From contig DPMC01000206.1 in NCBI GenBank assembly GCA_003541675.1, positions 3,367 to 9,989 on the forward strand: a stretch of 6,623 bases of DNA, given 5' to 3'. The notes under the pieces are model-generated. The model was not told where the DNA came from and did no database searches. It saw nothing but the letters and a program-made list of their open reading frames with translations. Of this stretch, positions 1 to 5,909 are shown piece after piece; within the stretch, counting starts at the first letter, position 1, and each line of letters begins with the position of its first letter. The stretch comes from Acidimicrobiaceae bacterium (GTDB lineage: Bacteria > Actinomycetota > Acidimicrobiia > Acidimicrobiales > MedAcidi-G1). Both the position numbers and the translations under genes were made by a program.

Positions 1-615
1 CTCGGCGGCCACGAACTCGGCCGACCCCCATGACACGGTCGGCGTGGATCCTCCGATCACCCGGCGGTCGCCACCGGGCCCCGTCGTCCGGACGGATGCA
101 CCCGACACGTAGGCCACCGCCGTGCCATCTGGGCTGAGTCGTGGATCGAAGGCACCTCCGCTGGACGGGAGCTCAACCACCCGGGCGACGGGCCCCTGGT
201 CGTCACCTGTGTCGCCATGCCTGGGTACCTCGGCGAGGAAGACTCGTCCGTCGAGCACGAAGCACAACCGCGAAAGGTCGGGCAGCCCGTCGTAAGCCAC
301 GATCCCACCCCCAGATTCACGGACACGCTCGCGGCGGGCCAACTCGGCCGCCGGCACCCCGTCGGCCCCCTTGCACGGCCCCTCGCCATCGGCAATGTCT
401 CCGGGGGACAGCGCTCCCGGATCGGCGATCAATCGCTCCTCGCCGGTTACTGGGTCCATCCACCAGAGGGCGTTGATCGGGTCATCACCTGAAGACGAAC
501 GCAGGAAAACCACCCGGGATCCGTCATCGGCCACCCGGATGTCACGCGGTGCCCCACAGGTGAAGCGCCGGGTCCGTGCATGCTGGCGTGGGAACGTCTC
601 GGTGGCTTCGATCAC
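1..615 (-). CDS. S9-family serine peptidase (prolyl oligopeptidase/DPP4-like), N-terminal part, truncated by window edge
   Basis: The minus strand is open from a GTG at 615-613 to the window edge (205 codons, no stop reached). An in-frame TAG at 627-625 lies just upstream, so GTG 615 is the only reasonable start. The protein opens with FPRQHARTRRFTCGAPRD (residues 8-25), then DDGSRVVFLRS (30-40), WWMDPVTGEERLIADPGA (46-63), ARRERVRESGGGIVAY (92-107) and LSPDGTAVAYVSG (160-172). This is the N-terminal beta-propeller layout of actinobacterial S9 peptidases, which cleave short peptides with a C-terminal alpha/beta-hydrolase Ser-Asp-His domain. That catalytic domain lies beyond the edge and cannot be checked. 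The propeller repeats have the PD40/WD-like form xSPDGxxVAYxS. No signal peptide is visible, so a cytoplasmic enzyme is likely. It is divergent from the oxidoreductase at 734 and probably unrelated to the downstream catabolic genes. Family assignment is recalled from known homologues, not searched. Confidence 0.88.
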   Translation of the reverse strand, partial: MIEATETFPRQHARTRRFTCGAPRDIRVADDGSRVVFLRSSSGDDPINALWWMDPVTGEERLIADPGALSPGDIADGEGPCKGADGVPAAELARRERVRESGGGIVAYDGLPDLSRLCFVLDGRVFLAEVPRHGDTGDDQGPVARVVELPSSGGAFDPRLSPDGTAVAYVSGASVRTTGPGGDRRVIGGSTPTVSWGSAEFVAAE

Positions 616-621
616 GTTCGG

Positions 622-627
622 ACACTA
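622..627 (-). promoter_or_regulatory. Probable -10 box (TAGTGT) for the S9 peptidase, leaderless type
   Basis: Read on the minus strand, TAGTGT (627 to 622) matches the actinobacterial TANNNT -10 consensus. Six bases (CCGAAC) separate it from the GTG start at 615, which would place the transcription start at or next to the start codon. No Shine-Dalgarno sequence precedes the GTG, consistent with a leaderless mRNA. No good -35 hexamer is visible at 17-18 bp; that position falls in the tandem repeat at 645-664. Confidence 0.45.
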
Positions 628-644
628 GGGCCGACACCGGGCGA

Positions 645-664
645 TGCCCGCTTCTGCCCGCTTC
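645..664. repeat. Perfect 10-bp tandem repeat in the divergent promoter region
   Basis: The unit TGCCCGCTTC occurs twice head to tail with no mismatch (645-654 and 655-664). The period is close to one helical turn, so two protein subunits could bind on the same face of the DNA. It sits where the -35 region of the minus-strand peptidase promoter would fall and about 70 bp upstream of the plus-strand ATG at 734. A regulator site is possible but not shown; a short tandem duplication in GC-rich DNA can also arise by slippage. Confidence 0.55.
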
Positions 665-733
665 CGATTAGTTGCCTGCATTGGCGCCAGGGCTTGACCG
701 CTGGGACGATCTCTTCATGCGACCGGTCTCTCC

Positions 734-1759
734 ATGCAACTAGGCCTCAGCCTCGGCTACTGGGGGGCACAACCCCCGGCTGATCTCGTGGACCTTGTCC
801 AGGAGGCCGAGCGCCTCGGCTACGACGCCGCGTGGACCGCTGAGTCGTGGGGAAGCGACGCCTTCTCACCGCTCGTCTGGTTGGCCGCCCACACCGAACG
901 CATTCGTCTGGGCACCGGCATCGTCCAGATGTCGGCCCGCACGCCCACGGCCACGGCCATGCACGCCGTCACCCTTGACCATCTCTCGAACGGCCGGCTC
1001 ATCCTGGGCCTCGGCGTGTCGGGCCCCCAGGTCGTCGAGGGTTGGTACGGCCAACCGTCCAACCGCCCGCTGGCCCGCACCCGCGAGTACGTCGAGATCC
1101 TGCGGCAGGCCTTCCGGCGCGACGATCACCTGTCCTTTGACGGCGACTTTCACCAGCACCCCTACGTAGGCGAAGGTTCGACGGGGTTGGGTAAGCCCCT
1201 GAAGGTAATGGTCCATCCCCTGCGGGCCGACATCCCCATCTTCATCGGCGCCGAAGGTCCGAAGAACGTGACCCAGACGGCCGAGATCGCCGACGGCTGG
1301 CTGCCGCTGTACTACTCGCCCTACCGACCTGAGGTGTACGCCGACCAGTTGGTCGGAGCCCCGGCCCACTTCGAGGTGGCGTTGAACCTCGCGGTCACCG
1401 TCACCGAGGATGATTCAACTGACGCCATCGCCTCGGCGCTGGCCCCGGTGAAGGCCATGCTGGGCTTCTACGTGGGAGGCATGGGCGCCAAGGGGCAGAA
1501 CTTCCATACGAAGTTGATGGCCCGAATGGGATTCGCCACCGAAGCCGACCGTATCCAGGACCTGTTCCTTGAGGGTCGACGGGACGAAGCCATTGCCGCT
1601 GTGCCCGACCGGTTCGCAGACGAAATCTCGCTGATCGGCACCCCGGAGCGCATCCGTGACCGCCTGGCAGCCTTCGAGGAGAGCCCGGTGACCATGCTTA
1701 ACGTGGCCCCCCGATCGGCCGGTCATCTGGCCCAGGTGGCCGAAATCCTGCTCGGCTGA
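734..1759 (+). CDS. LLM-class F420-dependent oxidoreductase, Rv3520c-like
   Basis: This 341-residue protein belongs to the luciferase-like monooxygenase superfamily of TIM-barrel flavin/F420 enzymes. It starts MQLGLSLGYWGAQPP, then shows AWTAESWGSDAFSPL (33-47), RIRLGTGIVQMSARTP (56-71), TLDHLSNGRLILGLGVSGPQ (80-99), WYGQP (104-108) and HPLRADIPIFIGAEGPKN (about 160-177), followed by EIADGWLP. These segments match my recollection of the Rv3520c group, whose members are about 340-350 residues, so it is probably full length. Such enzymes transfer hydride between coenzyme F420 and an organic substrate; the substrate of this group is not established. ATG 734 is chosen because the first beta-strand starts immediately; no Shine-Dalgarno is seen. 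It precedes the dehydrogenase gene by 108 bp and may be transcribed with it or separately. FMN rather than F420 cannot be excluded from sequence alone. Confidence 0.93.
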   Translation: MQLGLSLGYWGAQPPADLVDLVQEAERLGYDAAWTAESWGSDAFSPLVWLAAHTERIRLGTGIVQMSARTPTATAMHAVTLDHLSNGRLILGLGVSGPQVVEGWYGQPSNRPLARTREYVEILRQAFRRDDHLSFDGDFHQHPYVGEGSTGLGKPLKVMVHPLRADIPIFIGAEGPKNVTQTAEIADGWLPLYYSPYRPEVYADQLVGAPAHFEVALNLAVTVTEDDSTDAIASALAPVKAMLGFYVGGMGAKGQNFHTKLMARMGFATEADRIQDLFLEGRRDEAIAAVPDRFADEISLIGTPERIRDRLAAFEESPVTMLNVAPRSAGHLAQVAEILLG

Positions 1760-1830
1760 ACATGTCTCACAATCAGGATGCCCGGCGCTTTACTGGGACG
1801 ACCGACCCCCTCGGCGGCGGGGCGGAACGT

Positions 1831-1860
1831 CTGTCCAGAAGCCCGTCCCGGGTGTAGGTT
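1831..1860 (+). promoter_or_regulatory. Probable promoter of the dehydrogenase operon (CTGTCC - 18 bp - TAGGTT)
   Basis: TAGGTT at 1855-1860 fits the TANNNT -10 pattern and is separated by 7 nt from the GTG at 1868. CTGTCC at 1831-1836, 18 bp upstream, is a weak -35 candidate (3 of 6 matches to TTGACA). The geometry predicts transcription beginning at or next to the GTG, a leaderless start, and it supports GTG 1868 over the upstream in-frame ATG 1778. The rest of the 1760-1867 gap holds no recognisable gene or terminator. Confidence 0.5.
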
Positions 1861-1867
1861 CCGCGCC

Positions 1868-3097
1868 GTGTCGACGGGCCGGGGGATCACCATCCGTGCG
1901 GCGGTGAGCCGAGGCGTTGGCATCCCGACCGAAATCGAGAACGTCCATCTGGCCGCCCCAGGTCCCGGCGAGGTCCGGGTGGAGGTCGAGGCCTGCGCCG
2001 TCTGCCACTCCGACCTGAGCTACCTCGACGGCACGTGGGTCACCGAATTCCCACTCGTGCTGGGCCACGAGGCCACCGGGCGCATTCTCGAAATCGGGGT
2101 CGAGCCGGAGACGGACGACGAGTTGACCGATCTCTCCGTCGGCGACCCGGTGGTCATCTCGCTCATCCGAACCTGCGGTGACTGCCGGGCCTGCCTCCGG
2201 GGTCACGACGTGGCCTGCACGGGCGACATCGCCCTTAACGCCACCAGCCCGCTGACCGATGCCGGCGGTGCACCCCTCATTCAGGGCCTGGCCGTGGGTG
2301 GATTCGCCACCCAAGTAGTCGTCGACCGCTCTCAGGTCGTGCCCCTGCCCGCTGACGTCGACCTGGTGGCCGCCTCGCTACTGGGTTGTGGCGTGCTTAC
2401 CGGTTCGGGGGCGGTTACCAACACGGCCCGGGTGGCCGCCGGTGACACGGTGGTCGTGGTGGGCTGCGGAGGTGTGGGTATCGGCGCCATCCAGGCAGCC
2501 CGTCTCGCCGGCGCCCACCCGATCGTGGCCGTGGACCCAGCGATCGACAAGCGTGACGCCGCACTGGGTTTCGGCGCCACCCACACCGCAGATCCGACTG
2601 CTGACCCGACCGGCGGCTCGACGGGTAGCGGCCACCCCGGCGGACATTTGGCTGCCGTCATCACCGAGGCGACGGGTGGCCACCTGGCCGACCACGTGCT
2701 GGTCACCACCGGTGCGCCGGCAGCCCTCGACGGCGCCATCGACCTGTTGGCCCCCATGGGCCAACTGGTCATCGTGGGCATGGCCGGCGACGACGTCACC
2801 ATCGACGTGGCTCCCAGCTGGCTGGCCGCCGCCAACAAGTCGATCCTCGGTTCGAAGATGGGCACTGCCCGGGTGGCCGTCGACGTCCCGGCGCTCGTTG
2901 ACCACCATCGAGCCGGGCGCCTTGACCTAGCCGGCATGGTCTCCAGCACCCACACGTTGGACGACATCCAGGATGCATTTGACGAGGTCTGGCGGGGCGA
3001 CGTTGTACGAACCGTGGTGCTCCCGAACGGGACGGTCACCGGAAATCCAACGACCGCTGCTACTTCGACGGCAGCAGGGGGGCCCGCAGCATGCTGA
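1868..3097 (+). CDS. Zinc-dependent, NAD-type alcohol dehydrogenase (medium-chain, class I/III-like)
   Basis: Medium-chain dehydrogenase of 409 residues if started at GTG 1868. All metal sites are visible: catalytic zinc ligands Cys46 (VCHSD), His67-Glu68 (GHE) and Cys174 (GCGVLTG), and structural zinc cysteines 103, 106, 109 and 117 (CGDCRACLRGHDVAC). The Rossmann motif GCGGVG starts at about residue 199, with Asp223 (VAVD) at the end of the second strand, which favours NAD over NADP. The enzyme should interconvert an alcohol and an aldehyde or ketone; the substrate is unknown. The frame is open back to ATG 1778, but the extra 30 residues (MPGALLGRPTPSAAG...) look non-homologous, and a -10-like TAGGTT lies 7 nt before the GTG. 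Oddities: a Gly/Thr/Pro-rich insert near residues 238-254 and a low-complexity Thr/Ala-rich tail of about 22 residues after the usual VRTVVLP end. Its stop overlaps the next start by 7 nt, indicating an operon and translational coupling. Confidence 0.92.
   Translation: MSTGRGITIRAAVSRGVGIPTEIENVHLAAPGPGEVRVEVEACAVCHSDLSYLDGTWVTEFPLVLGHEATGRILEIGVEPETDDELTDLSVGDPVVISLIRTCGDCRACLRGHDVACTGDIALNATSPLTDAGGAPLIQGLAVGGFATQVVVDRSQVVPLPADVDLVAASLLGCGVLTGSGAVTNTARVAAGDTVVVVGCGGVGIGAIQAARLAGAHPIVAVDPAIDKRDAALGFGATHTADPTADPTGGSTGSGHPGGHLAAVITEATGGHLADHVLVTTGAPAALDGAIDLLAPMGQLVIVGMAGDDVTIDVAPSWLAAANKSILGSKMGTARVAVDVPALVDHHRAGRLDLAGMVSSTHTLDDIQDAFDEVWRGDVVRTVVLPNGTVTGNPTTAATSTAAGGPAAC
3076..3082 (+). promoter_or_regulatory. 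Ribosome binding site of the enolase-superfamily gene
   Basis: AGGGGGG, 8 nt before ATG 3091, is a plausible Shine-Dalgarno sequence inside the end of the dehydrogenase gene. It supports ATG 3091 as start, giving the ATGCTGA overlap in which the dehydrogenase stop (3095-3097) falls within the first codons of the next gene. Confidence 0.55.
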
Positions 3098-4314
3098 TCC
3101 GCGACGTCGAGACCTTCGTGGTCGGCAACCCGCCACCCCGACACGGTGGCCGCTACTTCATCTTCGTGAAGCTGACCACCGACGACGGGATCGAGGGCAT
3201 CGGCGAGGCCTACGTGGCCACCGTCGGCCCGCACCTGGTGGCCGAGATGATCGTCGACGTGGCCGACCGTCACCTGGTGGGTCACCGTCCGTTCGACGTG
3301 GAGTCATTCTGGCGTCGGGCCTACGGCAGCGGCTACGCCCTGCGGCCCGACCCCACTCTGTGCGGAATCATCAGCGCGCTGGAGATGGCGTGCTGGGACA
3401 TCATCGGCAAGGCCACGGGGCGGCCGGTGTACGACCTCCTGGGTGGGCGGGTCCACGAAGGCCTGCGCTCCTACACCTACCTGTATCCCGATGACGGGGA
3501 CGCCTACGACCCGCTCGACGGGCCGAACCTCTACTCCGATCCCGACCTGGCCGCCGAGGCAGCGGTCCGGGCCGTCGACCAGGGGTTCACCGCGGTCAAG
3601 TTCGACCCAGCCGGCCCCTACACAGTGTTTGACGGCCGCCAGCCGTCGCTCGAACGCCTCGACCTTTCGGAGCGCTACACGCGGGCCGTCCGCGAGGCGG
3701 TCGGTAACCGGGCTGACCTCCTGTTCGGCACCCACGGCCAGTTCACTCCGTCCGGCGCCCTCCGGTTGGCCCGACGCCTCGAGGCCTACGACCCGCTCTG
3801 GTTCGAGGAGCCGGTCCCGACCGACGATCTCGAGGGCATGGCCCGGGTGGCGGCAGGCACCACCATCCCGGTGGCCACCGGCGAACGTCTAACCACCGTG
3901 TCGGAGTTCGCGGCGGTGCTCCGGGCCGGCGCGGCATCGATCCTGCAACCCGACCTGGGTCGCAGCGGGGGGATCCTCCAGGGCAAGAAGATCGCGGCGA
4001 TCGCCGAGGTCCACCAGGCGTTGCTGGCCCCCCACTGTTACTGCGGACCGGTCGTGGCGGCCGCCAACATCGCACTGGCCGCCTGCACCCCAAACTTCTT
4101 GGTCCTCGAGTCGATCGACCGCTTCGACGGCTTCCACGCCGACCTGCTGGAGACACCCATCCGCTGGGAGGACGGGATGGTCATCCCATCGACCGAACCG
4201 GGTCTCGGCGTGGTGCTCGACGAGCATGTCGCTCTGGCCCATCCCTACGAGGACGGAGAACTCCACCTGGAGGCAGGCGGCGAGCCCATGTCGTTCAACG
4301 AAGGACTCGCCTGA
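3091..4314 (+). CDS. Mandelate racemase/muconate lactonizing-family (enolase superfamily) protein, probable sugar-acid or hydroxy-acid dehydratase/isomerase
   Basis: A 407-residue enolase-superfamily protein: an N-terminal capping domain (about 1-120, with ALEMACWDIIGKATGRPVYDLLGG at 96-119, given here as its motif region) and a TIM barrel. Visible active-site elements are Lys170-x-Asp172 (VKFD) on beta-2, His215 (GTHGQF) on beta-3, metal ligands Glu239 (WFEEP) and Glu265 (TGER), and the Asp288 (QPDLGR)/His315 (APHCYCGP) pair, with Glu340 (VLES) near the last strand. Asp-His dyads of this kind act as general acid/base in mandelate racemase and acid-sugar dehydratases such as D-galactonate dehydratase, which abstract an alpha-proton from a carboxylate substrate bound to magnesium. 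The usual acidic ligand on beta-3 (the Asp of DFHGR in galactonate dehydratase) aligns by eye with Gly213, so the metal site may be unusual. The gene is coupled to the dehydrogenase upstream and lies just before an MttB-like gene, suggesting a substrate in the same pathway. Family secure; reaction not. Confidence 0.9.
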   Translation: MLIRDVETFVVGNPPPRHGGRYFIFVKLTTDDGIEGIGEAYVATVGPHLVAEMIVDVADRHLVGHRPFDVESFWRRAYGSGYALRPDPTLCGIISALEMACWDIIGKATGRPVYDLLGGRVHEGLRSYTYLYPDDGDAYDPLDGPNLYSDPDLAAEAAVRAVDQGFTAVKFDPAGPYTVFDGRQPSLERLDLSERYTRAVREAVGNRADLLFGTHGQFTPSGALRLARRLEAYDPLWFEEPVPTDDLEGMARVAAGTTIPVATGERLTTVSEFAAVLRAGAASILQPDLGRSGGILQGKKIAAIAEVHQALLAPHCYCGPVVAAANIALAACTPNFLVLESIDRFDGFHADLLETPIRWEDGMVIPSTEPGLGVVLDEHVALAHPYEDGELHLEAGGEPMSFNEGLA

Positions 4315-4352
4315 TGGCCCGACCGTCGGCAACGGCACCGGTGTCCCCCTGA
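4314..4352 (+). CDS. Possible 12-codon mini-ORF coupling the enolase and MttB-like genes
   Basis: ATG 4314 overlaps the enolase stop as TGATG (4312-4316), runs 12 codons (MARPSATAPVSP), and ends in a TGA (4350-4352) that again overlaps the MttB-like start as TGATG. No gap is left between stop and start on either side. This could let terminating ribosomes re-initiate through to the MttB-like gene, which has no Shine-Dalgarno sequence. The peptide resembles nothing I recognise, so a coupling role rather than a functional product is more likely. It may be chance. Confidence 0.3.
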   Translation: MARPSATAPVSP

Positions 4353-5884
4353 TGAGCGGCTCAAGACGGGGACGTCTCAGCGGGCGTTCCCGGATCCGCG
4401 ACGTGATAGGCGAGCAACCGCCGTGGCAGCAGCCCCGCATGCGATTCGACCCATTGCGGGCCGTGTCCGACGACGAACTGGAGTCCATCCATCTGGCCTC
4501 GCTGCGGGTCCTGTCCGAGACCGGTATCGACTTCCTGGACGACACGGCCCGCCGACAGTTAGCCGACGCCGGATGTGACGTGTCCGACAACCGGGTTCGC
4601 TTTGACCCCGAACTCGTCCAGCACCTGATAGCCACCGCCCCGGCCGAGTTCACCCTGCACGCCCCGAACCCGGACCGTGACCTCCACATCGGCGGCGACG
4701 TCATCACCTACACCAGCGTGGCCAGCCCCCCGTTCGTGACCGGGCTGGGTCGTGACCGCCGTGATGGCAACCGCGACGACTACCGCGACCTGCTCAAGCT
4801 CGGCCAGGTACTCAACGTGGTCCACACGGTGGCCGGCTACCCGGTCGAACCCATGGACCTCCACCCGTCGGTCCGCCACCTGCATGCCACTCACGACATG
4901 CTTACCCTCTCGGACAAGGTGCCGTTCGTCTACAGCCTCAGCCGCCAACGAAACCTTGACGCCATCGAGATGACCCGCCTGGCCCGGGGAGTCGACGACG
5001 ACACAATGAGCGCCCAGCCGTCGCTGTACTCGGTCATCAACGCCAGTACCCCGCTGCGCTACGACACGGTGATGCTCCACGGCATCCAGGAGATGTCGGC
5101 CCGCAATCAGTGCATCGTCATCACCCCATTCACTCTGGCGGGCGCCATGGCACCGGTGACGGTGGTCGGCGCCCTGGTGCTCCAGAACGCCGAGGCGTTG
5201 GCCGGCATCGCCTACACACAGGTGGTCCGACCCGGGGCCCCGGTCATCTACGGCGGCTTCACCTCCAACGTCGACATGCGCTCCGGAGCACCAGCCTTCG
5301 GCACCCCCGAGTACTGGAAAGCCTGCCTAATAGGCGGCCAGCTGGCTCGGCGCTACGACCTGCCCTACCGCTCGTCGAATGTCAACGCGTCCAACAGCGT
5401 CGACAGCCAGTCGGCAACCGAGAGCACCATCGCCGTTTGGGGAGCGGTCATGGGTGGCGTCAACCTCCTCCTCCACGGCACTGGTTGGCTGGAAGGCGGC
5501 CTGCTGACCTCCTTCGAGAAATTCGTAATCGACGCCGACCTGCTGAACATGGTGACGGCCATGCTCCAACCCGTGACCATCGACGATGCCGCCCTGGCCG
5601 TCGAGGCCATCGCCGAAGTGGGGCCGGCCGGACACTTCTTCGGCACCCAGCACACCCAGGACCGCTACGCCACCGAACACTTCCAACCCCTAGTCTCAAA
5701 ATGGTCCAACTTCGAGATGTGGGACGAAGAGGGCCGCGTCGAATCTCACCATCGGGCTGAGGCCTTGGCCCGCACCCTGATCGACGCCCATGTCGAGCCC
5801 TCCATGGCACCCGAGCGCCGGGCCGGCATCGACGAGTTCCTATCCCGCCGGGTCGCCGAGGGTGGCGTCGAAACCGACTACTGA
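4352..5884 (+). CDS. MttB-family (COG5598) methyltransferase, non-pyrrolysine
   Basis: A 510-residue protein of the trimethylamine methyltransferase (MttB) superfamily. The N-terminus carries the basic stretch SRRGRLSGRSR (4-14), comparable to the RRRGG-type start of bacterial homologues, then LSETGIDFLD and a TIM-barrel body. Recognisable segments are PFTLAGAMAPVTVVGALVLQ, IYGGFTSNVDMRSGAPAFGTP, SSNVNASNSVDSQSATEST (341-359), LLLHGTGWLEGGLLTSFEK (about 372-390), and the terminal GHFFGTQHTQDR...LVSKWSNFEMWDEEG region. Archaeal MttB has pyrrolysine from an amber codon; here there is no in-frame TAG. Characterised non-pyrrolysine members (for example MtgB for glycine betaine) move a methyl group from a quaternary amine to a corrinoid protein. 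No corrinoid protein gene is in the window. ATG 4352 is chosen over the in-frame ATG 4226, which would lie entirely inside the enolase gene and add 42 unrelated residues. The following FAD oxidoreductase fits stepwise N-demethylation. Substrate unknown. Confidence 0.92.
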   Translation: MSGSRRGRLSGRSRIRDVIGEQPPWQQPRMRFDPLRAVSDDELESIHLASLRVLSETGIDFLDDTARRQLADAGCDVSDNRVRFDPELVQHLIATAPAEFTLHAPNPDRDLHIGGDVITYTSVASPPFVTGLGRDRRDGNRDDYRDLLKLGQVLNVVHTVAGYPVEPMDLHPSVRHLHATHDMLTLSDKVPFVYSLSRQRNLDAIEMTRLARGVDDDTMSAQPSLYSVINASTPLRYDTVMLHGIQEMSARNQCIVITPFTLAGAMAPVTVVGALVLQNAEALAGIAYTQVVRPGAPVIYGGFTSNVDMRSGAPAFGTPEYWKACLIGGQLARRYDLPYRSSNVNASNSVDSQSATESTIAVWGAVMGGVNLLLHGTGWLEGGLLTSFEKFVIDADLLNMVTAMLQPVTIDDAALAVEAIAEVGPAGHFFGTQHTQDRYATEHFQPLVSKWSNFEMWDEEGRVESHHRAEALARTLIDAHVEPSMAPERRAGIDEFLSRRVAEGGVETDY

Positions 5885-5894
5885 TCCCGTAACT

Positions 5895-5900
5895 AGGAGA
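5895..5900 (+). promoter_or_regulatory. Ribosome binding site of the FAD oxidoreductase gene
   Basis: AGGAGA, 9 nt before ATG 5910, is the clearest Shine-Dalgarno sequence in the window and fixes that start. It lies in the 25-nt gap after the MttB-like stop, so the two genes are almost certainly cotranscribed. Confidence 0.75.
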
Positions 5901-5909
5901 AGCACTTCC

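Larger units (their letters stand above)
616..733. promoter_or_regulatory. Divergent intergenic region between peptidase and F420-dependent oxidoreductase
   Basis: These 118 bp must hold the starts of two divergent transcripts. Visible elements are the minus-strand TAGTGT box (622-627), the 10-bp tandem repeat (645-664), and two 8-bp perfect palindromes, TGGCGCCA (682-689) and GACCGGTC (721-728), the latter ending 5 nt before the ATG at 734. TTGACC at 694-699 resembles a -35 element, but no convincing -10 box follows it. There is no Shine-Dalgarno sequence before ATG 734. Palindromes of 8 bp are common by chance at this GC content. Confidence 0.5.

Noticed and set aside
57..476. Several 90-110-codon frames on both strands near the left edge
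   Set aside because: They overlap the minus-strand S9 peptidase frame, which gives coherent family motifs over its whole length.
694..699. TTGACC as a -35 box for the F420-dependent oxidoreductase
   Set aside because: No TANNNT or TATAAT-like -10 follows at 16-18 bp, so a promoter call is not supported.
721..728. Palindrome GACCGGTC just before ATG 734 as an operator
   Set aside because: An 8-bp palindrome of G/C-rich composition is expected by chance at this GC content and does not extend further.
1807..1822. CCCC/GGGG hairpin after the F420-dependent oxidoreductase as a terminator
   Set aside because: The stem is only 4 bp with an 8-nt loop and no T tract follows.
2332..3285. Minus-strand open frame of 317 codons opposite the dehydrogenase
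   Set aside because: It is a shadow of the plus-strand gene, whose zinc and NAD motifs are intact; the translated minus frame has no recognisable domain and a composition typical of antisense GC-rich frames.
4226..4351. Upstream in-frame ATG of the MttB-like gene
   Set aside because: It lies inside the enolase gene and would add 42 residues unlike the family; the basic N-terminus characteristic of homologues starts just after ATG 4352.
4352..5884. Pyrrolysine readthrough in the MttB-like gene
   Set aside because: The frame contains no in-frame TAG and is full length without readthrough.
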